Below are positions 31,345 through 42,760 of a stretch of 64,000 bases of DNA, one piece after another (the stretch's first letter is position 1; the number at the start of each line of letters is the position of its first letter). Made by a program: the position numbers and the translations under genes. The stretch is from Vitrella brassicaformis (taxonomy: Eukaryota; Sar; Vitrellaceae). The notes under the pieces are model-generated. The model searched no databases. It was not told the DNA's origin and was given only the letters and a program-made list of their open reading frames with translations. Where the stretch lies: NCBI GenBank assembly GCA_001179505.1, contig CDMY01000375.1, positions 31,215-95,214 on the forward strand. Reading direction: 5' to 3'.

Positions 31345-34300
31345 CTACATAGCGGCAGGTCCGACGAGGACGACTTGTATCTTGGAGAGCTCCCTGGGTG
31401 GGAAGTCAACCCGCAGCGACAGCACCTGGTAGATCTCATCGGGACTCAACCGCCAACTTCGACCTGACGACGGACCTGATCGATGATCATGGAGGCAGGG
31501 AGGGACAAAAAGGACCACATTGGTGTGCGTGCGTGCGTGTGTGCGTGTGTGTCGGCTGGCTTATTTGCTCACTCCAGAGGTCTTCGAATTCGGCGAGCGT
31601 CTCCAGGTTGAGCAGGCTGCCCATCTCGCTCAACCGACCAAACTGAGACACAACCACACCCACCCACAGACGCAATCACGTGACACACATATGTGTGGTG
31701 CTGTGGCCCTGCGCAACCACCCCCNNNNNNNNNNNNNNNNNNNNNNNNNNNNNNNNNNNNNNNNNNNNNNNNNNNNNNNNNNNNNNNNNNNNNNNNNNNN
31801 NNNNNNNNNNNNNNNNNNNNNNNNNNNNNNNNNNNNNNNNNNNNNNNNNNNNNNNNNNNNNNNNNNNNNNNNNNNNNNNNNNNNNNNNNNNNNNNNNNNN
31901 NNNNNNNNNNNNNNNNNNNNNNNNNNNNNNNNNNNNNNNNNNNNNNNNNNNNNNNNNNNNNNNNNNNNNNNNNNNNNNNNNNNNNNNNNNNNNNNNNNNN
32001 NNNNNNNNNNNNNNNNNNNNNNNNCCCCCCCCACCTTGTGTCTGATGGACTGGTCCGAGATGGCTGTGCAGTATGCCATGAGGCTGCGTATGTCCTGGTC
32101 CAGCTGCAGGGCGCCGAATAGGGAGAACTGCTTGGCCAGCACGAGTGCCTCGAGCCGCTTGCAGATCTGGTCGACGAGCGAGGCCATGATGAGTGACACT
32201 GTGGGCGGGGTGTACTGCCGCTGGACGTGCTGGTGGATCACATCCAGCTGCTGAAGGAAACCCTTCATGAACGGATCGTTCACCTGAGGCAAGCCAGGCA
32301 TGGGAAAGAAAGAGGCACTCGCTGACATCCACGTGACATGTGTCCAACTCGGCTTTGTTAGTCACTTGGAAGTCGGCGTATTCGGTTTGGCTGATGTTGA
32401 AGTCCAGCGAGTCGAGCGGCAGCAGCATGGGAGACAGATGCACCTAACCAACAGGCAAGGCACATACATGTGGGGGCGGATGCGCATCAGAGGAGGTCTG
32501 CTGGTGTGTGCGTCAGTCAGCCCAGCTGGCCACCTTGAGCATGTTGAGTGTCACTGTGGCTGCCTTCTGATGCAGACTCTCCAGGTCAGCCTTGACGCTC
32601 TCCAAACCCTTCACACACATAGTGGCCACAGAATGGAAGACACAGGGGCACCAGGTCGGTCGTCTGCATCTCTCGTGTTATGGTGCCGGACCTGCAGGCA
32701 GTGGTGGAACATGACTTTTCCGCTGTTGGATGAGCTGTCGGCACGCCGCTTCCCAGGTGACCCCACACCACCACCAGCACCAGCACCAGCACCAGCCGCA
32801 GCATGTGCGGGCGACAGCTCTGTTTTAAGGCCATACAGAGGCGAGTGTGACCGTCGACATGATTGATGCATGGTCGTGGGAGTGTGTACAGCTGCTCTCT
32901 CTGTCTGTCTCACCTCCCTCGACAGGCCGTGTCGCCCCTCCGAATATTTCGTCGAACTCGGCCTCGCACTGACCCTTCAGACGCTCCAGGTACTCGCAAC
33001 ACGCCTGTGCATGGCATGCGCAGCGTCGATCGATCAATGGCCTGGCAGGCAGGCAGGTGCATGTCCGCAGTGCATACCTGAAGGTTGTTGACGGAGTGTG
33101 TCCAGCTGTAAGCGGCACCTACATGACATGATGGACAGGAAACAAACAGGCGACAGCACATCATATCCTGCCGAGGTATGCTGATGGATGGATGGATGGA
33201 CATCCCCCCATACTATACATACCAAGAGGTTTGATAGGCTGTCCCGCCTGGTCCTTCTTGACCATTGGGGGGTCGGGCGGAATCATCTCCTTAGCGTCAA
33301 ATGCTGTCAGATGACTCACATCCTGATTGATGCGATGCACAGCACACACCCACAGCCACATGACATGAAATGCATGCCATGCCGCATGTGTCTGTTTGCA
33401 GCTGTTCCTCCCTCTCCCATGCCATGCATCGCATCAGCCGCCCACGTGACGTACGTACGCTGGTGTATTGTTGGTATAGTCTCTTTGACTCCTGGAGGTT
33501 CTCCTGCAGCACCGCCTTGACGTCGGTGCTCAGCGTGGCCGTCACGTGGTTGACCACCGCACACACCGCAAACACATCACCGCTGCTGATACCTGCACCC
33601 CACCCACCAACACCACACGACACAACAGCAGAAGGAAGCACAACGTTCGATCGACCGACCTGCACTGCATGTCATGTGGGTGCTGTGCTCTGTGTTTTAA
33701 GTGTGTTTTGGTTGACCGACCTCTGGTGATGCACTTCCTGAGAATGAAGAAGACGTCATCGACGAAGGTCGACGTCATCTGGTCGGGGTCGTCCCACGCC
33801 ACCTCATCGCTCTCGTGAAGCGCAAACCGCACCGACCTGAGGCGACGCAGGGAAAGACATGAATGACAATTGGAGCGCTTGTGGTCCTCCTTTCTGTTCC
33901 CTGTGTGCGTCAAGTGCCTGCAGGCCTCACTTGATCATGAAGGTTTGTTCGAGAGATACATAGAAGTTCATGACCTCCTGCATGCGCTTGGTAAGGCCGC
34001 TCAGCACCGCCAACCCATCGTCCTCGCTGAACTGCCGCCCTGATCCACTGGTGGTGCCGTCCTGAAACGGATGGCACACGAACCAACCGAACCACGGATG
34101 CATTCCTCTCAATGTGTGTTCTCTCACCCGTATTTCCTTCATTAGGTTTGATTGTGGGTTGAGAGTATCGAGGACGTTATGTGAGCAGTCCCTCAGGTAC
34201 CTGTCGAACTGCTGACACCGCTGGCTCAGCAATGCCAACTCCTCCAACACAAGATCCATCGGCCTGTTACCAACCAACACAGCAAACAGACAGACAGACA

Positions 34301-35792
34301 GACATGCACCAATCAATGGCTTGGTTAATTTACACACGACGGGCGGCCCGGGCCCACCAAACCCGCTGACTGACCTGACATCCATCGTGCTCGATGCGGC
34401 ATCGTCGGCCTTCAGACGCAATACGGATGCCCTGATGAATCAATCGCATGACCACAGGGCGGGTGGCGGGACGGAGCGCTGTCAATCTATCTATCTATGG
34501 CACTGACTCACTCACTTGTTCTGGACGAACTTGTCGAGGACTTTGGTGCCCTGCACGTCGGCCTCCTCCTGCAGGCCTCGCAGAAACAAGATGAAATTCT
34601 CGCTCCCAAACTCCTCCTCTATGTTCTACAATAAAGCAAGCGACACACACAGACGTACGGTAGGTATGCCATCCAGTAGCCATCCATCCATCCATCCATC
34701 CGCCCTCCCCCGCACACAGCTGTACCTGTTGGTGCTCCTGTATGATGTCGGCAATGAGGATGAAGACCTTCATGAGACACTCTGCGTGCGGCTGCCCGCT
34801 CTGCTGCGCCCGCAGCTCCTTGGACTTGCCGAAGGGGTCCAGCAGGGTCTTGAACTCGATGCTCGCCTGGTCGCTGAGGAAGCTCCGGATGAACGTGATG
34901 TACCGATTGATGCCCTCACGCTCAAGACCCAAGGGATAGAAGAGCTTGGCGTACCGCGACACCCCCGTCTTGTCGCGGTTGGTAATGGCTTTGTCGAACT
35001 GGTCCCGCACCATCTGCGTGAGGGCCTTCTCAGAGGCCTTGAGGCTCTGCAGCACCGCAGATGAGTCCTCCAGCGCACTCGCGTCCCCTCCCTGCCGGAA
35101 CTGCTGCGCCAGGGAGCGGTACTTGGCAATGTGCTTGGCGGCCGTCTCATAGTCGCCACGGCCCATTGCCGACTCCACCCCCTCGGCGCAGTTCTTGAGG
35201 TCGAGGAGGTCCTCGACCAGCTGCAGGGCGGCCTCGATTCGCGAGCGGACGGTGTCGAGCCGCCGCACCCTTGACGAGAGCTTCTCAGAGGTCTCGTGGA
35301 CGAACTGCAGGGTGGCCTGCAGCTGCTGGGCGTCCCTCTGGAACACTTTCTGCTGCTCCGTGACGTCATAGAGGCCCGTGAGGTGGCTCTGCACCAAGGT
35401 CAGGGCTTTGGCGTGGAGGTCGCTGAGGGTGCTGGTGAGCTCCTTCTCCCTCTCCTTCAACTCTAGCAGACGGGCGGCCGACGGACGGTCCAGCGAAGCA
35501 CCAGCAGCATCAGACGGCCCAACTACCTCGGATGTGCCATTGGCAGTCTCCATCTGCGCTTGTTTGTGACGGATCTTTGCTGCCCGGCTTCCGCTGCCGT
35601 ATCTATCAGGGCTGAGAGGGTTGGCTGTTGGCGCCTGTGCTTTCTGCTGCTTTCGAAGCAAAGCAGATCTGCACAACAGGCAGGCAATACATCGATCGCA
35701 TCTTGTGTGCATGAGGGTGCTTTGTTTTCTGGATCTGAACTGACCATTGCTTCGGGGCCCTGAGTAACACGCACGGTTCGCCGGCGAACCAT
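31345..35792 (-). CDS. COG4: COG4, conserved oligomeric Golgi complex subunit 4
   Basis: COG4 is part of the Golgi tethering complex that recycles glycosylation enzymes. On the minus strand the large exon (to about 34731) contains the hallmark VEDLLDLKNCAEGVESAM, then YETAAKHIAKYRSLAQQF and KLFYPLGLEREGINRYI. Further exons give LVLEELALLSQRCQQFDRYL, FVDDVFFILRKC, AYSWTHSVNNLQ, YLERLKGQCEAEF and FMKGFLQQLDVIHQHV. After a 300-N gap come LSEMGSLLNLETLAEFEDLW and EIYQVLSLRVDFPPREL, matching the COG4 C-terminus. The stop is at 31345. The start is less certain: a 16-codon first exon (35745-35792, MVRRRTVRV...) joins in phase to an acceptor before QKAQAPTANPL; METANGTSE at 35553 is the alternative. 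The match covers the whole length of the family. Confidence 0.9.
31725..32024. other. Assembly gap (300 N) inside COG4
   Basis: Exactly 300 unknown bases, flanked by runs of C on both sides. It falls between the COG4 segment ending SDQSIRHK and the one starting FGRLSEMG. In related proteins these are close together, so the true missing sequence is probably mostly intron or repeat. Confidence 0.95.
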
Positions 35793-35945
35793 TTGCGAGC
35801 TCAGTGTTGAAGATCTGCTGGTGGTGGTGTGGTGGATATAGCAGCTGATCCTGTTGCTGCTTGGGCTGCAGACGTCAAGGACATATAAAGCCCGGCGAGA
35901 GCTGAATTTCACCGATCCTTGTGACTCTGACACTGCGAAGAGAGG
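35793..35945. promoter_or_regulatory. Bidirectional promoter region, COG4 / bL34m
   Basis: About 153 bp between divergent start codons. It contains ACATATAAAGC (near 35880), a possible TATA-like element oriented toward bL34m. Confidence 0.5.
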
Positions 35946-36784
35946 ATGGCGCTGAGGTACGGCTATCGGCTATTGAGCAGCGCCCTGCGCTCATCGCCAT
36001 GCCGCCACACCAGCACGGCAGCCACATTCCATGGCATCTCGTCACCCGCACCACCAGCAGCAACAGCAGGGCTTCCTTGTGCGGCCAGCGGCCTGCTGGA
36101 GACCATCAAGACATCGTTCGACGGCCTGCAGAGCGCTGCACGGCTGGCAAACGTGTCACCTGCAGTGGCTGGTGAGGCGGCTTCATCTGCTGCGTCAGCG
36201 GCTGCTGCTGTGAATGGGTCTGTTGGTCGGAGTGAGCTGGGTGTGTCGCTGACTGACATGGGTCGTGATGTGGTGGAGCGTTGGGTGGCGCGGGACGGCC
36301 TCCTCTGGTGGGTCGGACGACTCATGAGAAGTAAGCAAGCTGGGCCGGCCGCACACAGACAGACAGGCGTCTAGGCAGGCAGACACCATGCAATCAATGC
36401 AGACGAGCAAAGCAACCAATGGCATGGCATGCGTGTGTGTGGTAAGGGACGTGGCAGCCGAGCAAGTGGCGTTGGTATCACCGGCACGGCTACTGGGCCA
36501 CGCGCAAGAAGAAACTCAAATTCGACAAATACTGCAGATACAGGTGGGTGATCTGGGGGGTGTCAGATAGATAGATAGATAGATGCACACGGACGGGAGC
36601 AGAGCAGGCGATGAATGCATTGCAATCAATGCCCTTCAGTGTCTGTCTGCGCGTGTGTTGTGTTGTGTTGTGTGGTGATAGGTATCATGAGGTGAAGGGT
36701 TATGGGCGGATGCAGGCCAAGTGGTGGGAGGACAAGTCATACTACAGGCCACTCGACAAACACAAATACACCAGGTTCTGGTAG
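35946..36784 (+). CDS. Mitochondrial ribosomal protein bL34m
   Basis: Three exons (35946-36330, 36447-36543, 36682-36784) give about 194 residues. The N-terminus (MALRYGYRLLSSALRSS) is rich in Arg, Ser and Ala without acids, as in a mitochondrial presequence. An Ala-rich spacer follows. Across the first junction the sequence becomes RTWQPSKWRWYHRHGYWATR, which is the bL34 signature (bacterial RTYQPSKRRRKRTHGF). Basic residues continue into YGRMQAKWWEDK and an aromatic tail ending HKYTRFW. Bacterial L34 ends after about 45 residues, so roughly 30 residues are a lineage extension. The mature protein would sit in the large mitoribosomal subunit. Plastid location is less likely because no signal peptide precedes the leader. 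Confidence 0.8.
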
Positions 36785-37168
36785 ACAGCCGACATCCATG
36801 TACTCAGGGGGCAGGCAGGCATTGCAACCAATGCGCTGCATTTTTGAGCGCTGGCTGGCGCGGTCTGCACAACCCCTGTTGTGTGTGATTGAGGGTGTTT
36901 GACTGACTGACGCATTTCTTAGAGTGGACTGCAAATCAAATACTCACTGTGTGGATGGGATGGATGCAGCCAGGGCACAACACGGCACGCGTGAATGACT
37001 TGATGACTCTGTCCGTCATACACATCAGTCAGTCGGGTCGGTCCATGTACACTAAATGTATGTGCGTCAATCAATTGTCCAAATGCCAAATCGACTGACT
37101 GACACAGACCCAATTGACAAAGACTCATCTGAACACGGCACTGCACGGCACCCACACAGCCAGCTGGC
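36785..37168. other. Intergenic between convergent genes
   Basis: Under 400 bp between the stops of bL34m and the putative plastid protein. Only short GACTGACT-type repeats are seen. Confidence 0.6.
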
Positions 37169-39115
37169 CTAGACCACGGCGGCTCCCCCGCTCCCTGACG
37201 GCGGTGGCTCCACCAGGAATGTGTGCACCACACTGCTGCCGCCCTCGAAGGACGTCCTGTAGGTGGCGCGGTAGCCACACCTTCACACACAGGCACAGCA
37301 CAGCACACCCACAGACACAGACATATGGAAATCGGCAGTGCCGGTCTCTGGGCACCTTCTTGTGTACGCCATGGCAATCTTGGCCTCATAGTCGTTTGGC
37401 AGGCCAGCGCCCCGGATAGACAGCACCTGCTGCCCCCATAGAGTGGCCGGCAACACCAACATCATCTCGAAGGAAAACTTGCCGTCGTCCCTCTCACCTA
37501 CACACACACACACATCTCCATCCGCATCTGCAATGTGCGACCGGTGTGTTCCTGCTTCTGACTGTTGTTGTGTGTGTTGCTGCGGTGGGTGGGTGCGTAC
37601 CAGTGAGTTTGGCCTCTCCTTTTTCGGCGTATCCGAGGATGGTCATGAGGTTGGCGATCTGCTGCACATTGGACACGACGAAGGAGGGGGATGGCCGGGC
37701 GGCCGCCCGTATGATGCAGCACGTCTTGCCGCTCTCATCCGTGTTGAACCGATCGATAAGGAAGTCCAGCAAACGGTCGCCCACCTGCGCTTGCCGAGGC
37801 ACACATGGATGGAACAAACGACAGACAGACACATTGATTGGATTGGGCCACACACACCACACCCAACAGAGGAGAGAAGCACTCACTGCCTGCAGTCTGT
37901 CTGTCTGATCAGGTAGGCGTGCGTGCGTACCGTACCCTTCGGCTGTGTTCGGATGGCAGGAGGCTGTTGTCAGCCAGGAAAGCGGGTCGACGCACGAGCT
38001 GCTCCTCGCCCGTCGCACCCGTCTGACGCGACGCATCGAATCATTCGATGCCGACAGACAGACAGACATACAATACACACATCTATGTTGCGTCGCGACA
38101 GAGGTCACGGTCGACGCGCACGTCTGTGCACCATGCACCCACTGCACCCTTCCTTGTTGTTATCTGTCAATTGATTGATTGACCTTTTCGACGAACAGCT
38201 GTTGGCCGGAGCACATCTCGGTGTAGAGCGTCAGGTATTGTGCGAACGATATGAAATCGAAATAGTTCGCATCGGCCAAATCTGCAAGACAAAGGCAGCG
38301 GATCCGATCCGAGGCGTCACGACTGACTGAGTGGATGGACATCCTGTCCTGTCTGTCCTCTCCCCTCCTAGCTAATCAATCTACCCCCTCACCTCACCTC
38401 CCTGTGTGATCGGCATTGGCTTGAGCCTCTCGCGATAACGCTCCCACTCATTCTGTCGATAGAGGAAGAAATCCTTCTGGAAATCTGCACACACCACAAA
38501 CACACACACCACACAGTGACCGACTGACAATGAGAGCGCCGCCACACTCCTCTCTCTGCTTGCCTGCCTGCCTGCTTGCCTGCCTGCCCGTCATCCCACC
38601 TACCCACCATTCATGGGCACGAAGTCCAGTTCATCAGCGACGTTGTAACTCTGCCGCATCATCTGCACAGCGAAGTCCTGGTTGATGCGGGTGCGGGGGA
38701 TCTTGACAGGTGCCGGAGACCGCAGCTCGTCGGCCGCCTGTTTGAGCCTCTGCAACAAGTTCAGGTCGGCGCCGCTGTCCCGCGAGAAGGGGTCCACACC
38801 GGCCGCAGAGAGCGATAGTGAGGGCACTGCTGATGCCTCTCCGTCTGTGTGGTCCCTCCTCGAGACGCCCAAGGGGGATGATGATCGAGAAACAGACGAC
38901 ATCATCATGATGACGGTCGCAGGCCGGCGCCTTTCTGTTAAGCCACGACAATGCCGGCTGCATATCCGCCGCCTCGTATGGCCCAGCGGTGGCTGCATGA
39001 ACGAGAACTGAAGCCTCGGTCTTCTCACAAGGGATGCATTGTCGTCAGTGAGGCTGTTTGCAGAGCTCGAGGTCATGAAGACCGTAGCGACAATGAGTGA
39101 CAAGAGGGGCCGCAT
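37169..39115 (-). CDS. Conserved unknown protein with plastid-type bipartite leader
   Basis: About seven minus-strand exons, ATG at 39115 and stop at 37169. The N-terminus is a signal peptide (MRPLLSLIVATVFMTSSSANS). It is followed by a Ser/Arg-rich, acid-poor stretch with RRPRLQFSFMQPP and TRRRICSRHCRGL. That is the layout of plastid targeting in algae with complex plastids. The mature part includes LLQRLKQAADELRS, ANYFDFISFAQYLTLYTEM, RLLDFLIDRFNTD and VVSNVQQIANLMTILGYAEKG, ending with a Pro/Gly-rich tail. The ANYFDF...AQY motif looks conserved, but I cannot name the family. TATATA lies immediately upstream of the start codon. Confidence 0.6.
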
Positions 39116-39509
39116 ATATAGATGGGAGGGCGGGGAACGTTGATCGAAGATGCTGCAGAGGTCTGCAGCAGCACGGCAGATCTGCAGCACAAGCTTAGTG
39201 GCAGGGAGATAGCTAGCTGCGTCAGAGAATTAAACGCGGTGCACGTGTCATCTATTCAGATGTGCTCACCTACCCCCGTAGATCTATCGGGTGATTTTCC
39301 TCTGCGAGTCACGGCAGGAGCAGTTTCAGGCAGGACCCTAGCCGGCCTGAGGCCAAGTCCTCTACTCAACATGAAACACCACCCGACATGCAACACAGAC
39401 ACGCAACAGGCAGCACGCGGAGGGCAGAGGCAGTAAACAGGTGGATACGCAATGGCGATCCTCGTGCGAGCTCATATTGTAGGTAAAAACTCGCAAAAAC
39501 GGAGGGCAA
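39116..39509. promoter_or_regulatory. Divergent upstream region, plastid-type protein / CBM20 gene
   Basis: 394 bp between the two start codons. A TATATA motif lies at the extreme left, next to the plastid-type gene. No other gene was found. Confidence 0.4.
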
Positions 39510-40363
39510 AATGGTTCAAACTCCGTCCGTAGGCTCGTCCCACTTGGGAGGGGCTTCCTCAAGTGCGCGAGGTACGTACGCAAGGGGGGAAAAGGGAGAG
39601 AAAACAGAGGAATGATCATGCGTGTCGGATGGCCTCTCACCTCTTCCCTGCCTGTCTGTGTGTGTGTCTTTCGTGTCAGGTGGGGTTGTCCCGCCCATTC
39701 CGCCGCTGCCCGAGCCGCCCCGCTATGTGCCGCCCAACGAGCGGCAGTGGGTGCCGGCGGCCCTCACGACCAAGCTTCCCCCCAAGACCGTGCCGCGCGA
39801 GACCACCCGGGCGCGTTATCAGCAGTTGCTCAAGGACACGAAGGCCAAGATGTACGAGGACGCCCTCGCAGAGGCCCTCCGGCGTGATGCCAGACGCCAT
39901 GAATTTTCGCATCAAATACGACACACGGGTGGGTGGGCAGAGGGCGACTGGGGGGAAAGAGGAGGCGGTCATCCCATCATGGGTGGCATGGTCGTGGCTG
40001 GCCTGTCGTGTGTGTGGTGTGTGCACTTTGGTCAGAACCTGTATTTGGTCGGTTCGCTGGAGCCCCTGGGGCTGTGGGACCCGAGCCGCGCGGTCAAGAT
40101 GACCTGGAACGATGGAACGAGGCCAACATGTGGACCTGCACCGTCAATCTGCCCATCTGTAAGCACCAAGCGACTGACTTACTGAGTGACTAATTCACGC
40201 ACGACGTGGTGGACTGGGAACACAGCACAGCACTCACACAACGATCGGTGTGCATTGCACGGTGTCGTGAGTTGTTGGTGTGTGTGTGTGTTTATGTGTG
40301 TAGCTCAACTCGGTGCAGGGCGGCGTGACGGTGGAGGACGCCTGGGGGCAGGGACGGGGCTAG
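39510..40363 (+). pseudogene. CBM20 starch-binding domain gene with frame breaks
   Basis: Exon 1 (from MVQTPSVGSS at 39510) joins across an intron ending GTCAG at 39679 to VVPPIPPLPEPPRYVPP and a helical stretch (LLKDTKAKMYEDALAEALRR). Then a CBM20 begins: NFRIKYDT, an intron, and NLYLVGSLEPLGLWDPSRAV. This is the starch-binding strand with the LGxW motif. The frame is broken twice: near 39893-39905 (imperfect 7-nt insertion before MNFR), and at 40105-40120, where an exact 8-bp tandem duplication (TGGAACGA twice) interrupts TWNEANMW. The domain then stops early (NLPI, intron, short tail to TAG at 40361-40363). CBM20 binds starch-like glucan, fitting an alga, but this copy looks inactivated or mis-assembled. 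Confidence 0.6.
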
Positions 40364-42760
40364 GGGGATGATCAGACAGACAGATAGGAGTGGGCGTCAG
40401 GTGTGGCTGGCTGCCTGTGCAGTGTGTGTGTGTGTGTTTGTGCATTTATGTTCCTACTTGCTCTGCTACCACCAGTGATTTGTCTGCCTACAACTGGGAT
40501 GATGGATGGATGGATGGATGGGGCCGTGGATGCCTGGCTGTCTGGCTGTCTGGCTGACTCAGGGCTGTGTTGTGTTGTGCCGTGTCGTGTGCAGCTATAT
40601 CTGTCGCCATAAATATGGCTGTGTCACTAGATCGATATCGATTGCTGTGTACGTGCATTCATGTCGTTCGTCCGCCGAATCCATCTGTCCGTCCGTCTCC
40701 CTCATAGAACGAACGACTCACTCACTCACTCACTCATGACACACCTCTCTCTCTCTCTCCATCGCGCGCAGGCAGGCAGTGGGTCAAAAGGGATAATCGA
40801 CAAGTGTGTGCATGCCAGCTTCTTTTTCGGACTGCGCGCGTTCTCGTGATGATTGATTGGACGACTGAATGAATCAACGAGCGGTGTTGGCCCGGCATGT
40901 CATCATCCCTCTCTCCCTCTTTCGAGCCACCTGGGCACTCACTCACTCATTCACTCATTCACTCACTTGACAGACAGGGGGTCAGGCAGACACAGGTGGC
41001 CTGGGGGTGGGGTGCACGTGTTCTCAGCTTCTGGCGTGTGATGTCAACAACAAACAGCTCACTCACTCAGATGGTCTGTCCTCTGTGTTGTGTTGGCGTC
41101 ACGTCACTCGCTGGTGAGGTCGGAGCACACAGCACTGACTGACACACAAACACCGCAGGCAGACCAGACAGGATCGAAGGAAGCACAGATGCATTGCAAC
41201 GCAACCTGATTGGCCGATTGGTTGGTTGGTTGGTTTACTGGGTGATGTACAGTCTCTCTGTGTGAAACCAGTCTGTCCCTGTGACGTGACGTCGGTTTTG
41301 GTTCGGTTTCTCGCGTTGTTGCCTGCCTGCGACGCCAGTGAGTGCAGTGCACTGGGGTCCTCAGCCCGAGAGAGGGCACGGGGCCCCGCACGGCGTTGCG
41401 AGCGGCATTGCGAGTGACCTGCTTGCTGTTCATGTTGTGCAATAGTGTGAGCTCACTCACTCCCCGCCACTCGTTGACCCACTTGATGTATATCATTGGT
41501 TGACGCATGCCTCTTTCGTGAGAAGAAGAGGCAGATTGGTTTTCCAGCTCCTCCGTCTGCCCTTCGTTTTGTGTGTCGATAGATAGCCTACCTGTTCTGT
41601 CTGTTCTGTTCTGCTGTGCTGTGCTGTGTGTGTATGTCTGCATATGACTAGACTAAGGTAGTTGGTTCGCCGGTGTCTTTTTTTTCAATCAAAGTCCCTG
41701 TGTGTGAGTGCCTGTGTGCAAGACACATTGATATGTTTGTGGATCCACACGCACATATGTATGTGTGTCAAGGGACATGCACACCCACAAAAAAGGTCCC
41801 ATGTATCATCGAGCTCGACAGAGAGAGACGTGCACACACACGCAGACACCACACACGAACACGCGGTGCAAACATGCAGTAACTAAGTACTGTCGGTCTG
41901 CAGTCACACGGCACGCGCATATGCAATCACTGAATCACCATGGAGCAGCCAGCCAGCCAGCCAGCCAGCCAGGGGTACATATCCTATCCACAACCACCAA
42001 TCAGCCGGAGAGAGGTGCCATCGGTGCGATGGATGCAGAACGCGCAGACAGGCAACACACACACATGCATCGCAGCCATCCCACTCATGTGTTTGCGTAC
42101 GCAGACACCACACGGAGAGAGACATGCATGCGGGGGATTTCGCTGGCAGCCCAGCCATCAATCAATCCACCGCCCGTATTCTATCGCCTTCCTCCGCCCG
42201 GCAGCCATCTCATCTCATCTCATCTCATCTGCCCTCCTCCACCGGTAGGTATATCCGCCCGCCTCACACACACACTGCCTGAGTGCCTTCCGTCCTCCCT
42301 CATAGCTGTCTGCGTTTTTGCCTGCTACGCTACCATCTCCCTGTCTGTCTGTCTCTTTTGTGCGAATGTGTTGTGTGCAGCTCGGTGGATCTTTATTTAT
42401 TGTATTGTGGTATTGATGTGCTATTTATTGTGTGTGTGTTCGGTCTACTGCGCGGCCACGGGGCGGTTCTGCCCGCCACCCACAGCACCACCACCACCAG
42501 CCGCCTACAGCCGCACCAGTCAGTCGCACATTCGTGCTGCATCTTTTCGTGCGCAGGTGCTGGCGTCCCGTACCGATGAGTATGGTGTGCTGGTGAAAAC
42601 GCCGGAGCGCGGCGCGGGACTTATCGACGACACAACGCTGACCATACAACACACACACACACACACATACATACACATATACACATACACGTACGTATAT
42701 GCGTGTGTGTGTTGGTGTGTGTGCAGATCAGATCGCATTTATTTATTGTTGGATGGCTCC
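40364..42760. other. Gene-poor 2.4 kb with simple repeats; one doubtful exon
   Basis: Rich in (TG)n, CACTCACT, GCCAGCCA and ATCTC microsatellites. One plus-strand stretch near 42455-42640 is more protein-like: RFCPPPTAPPPPAAYS, then a possible acceptor (GCGCAG at 42552-42557) and VLASRTDEYGVLVKTPERG. Without neighbouring exons it cannot be called a gene. Confidence 0.4.

Noticed and set aside
31630-32443. Long frames running through the N run at 31.7-32.0 kb
   Set aside because: They are open only because N was translated as X. The flanks belong to COG4.
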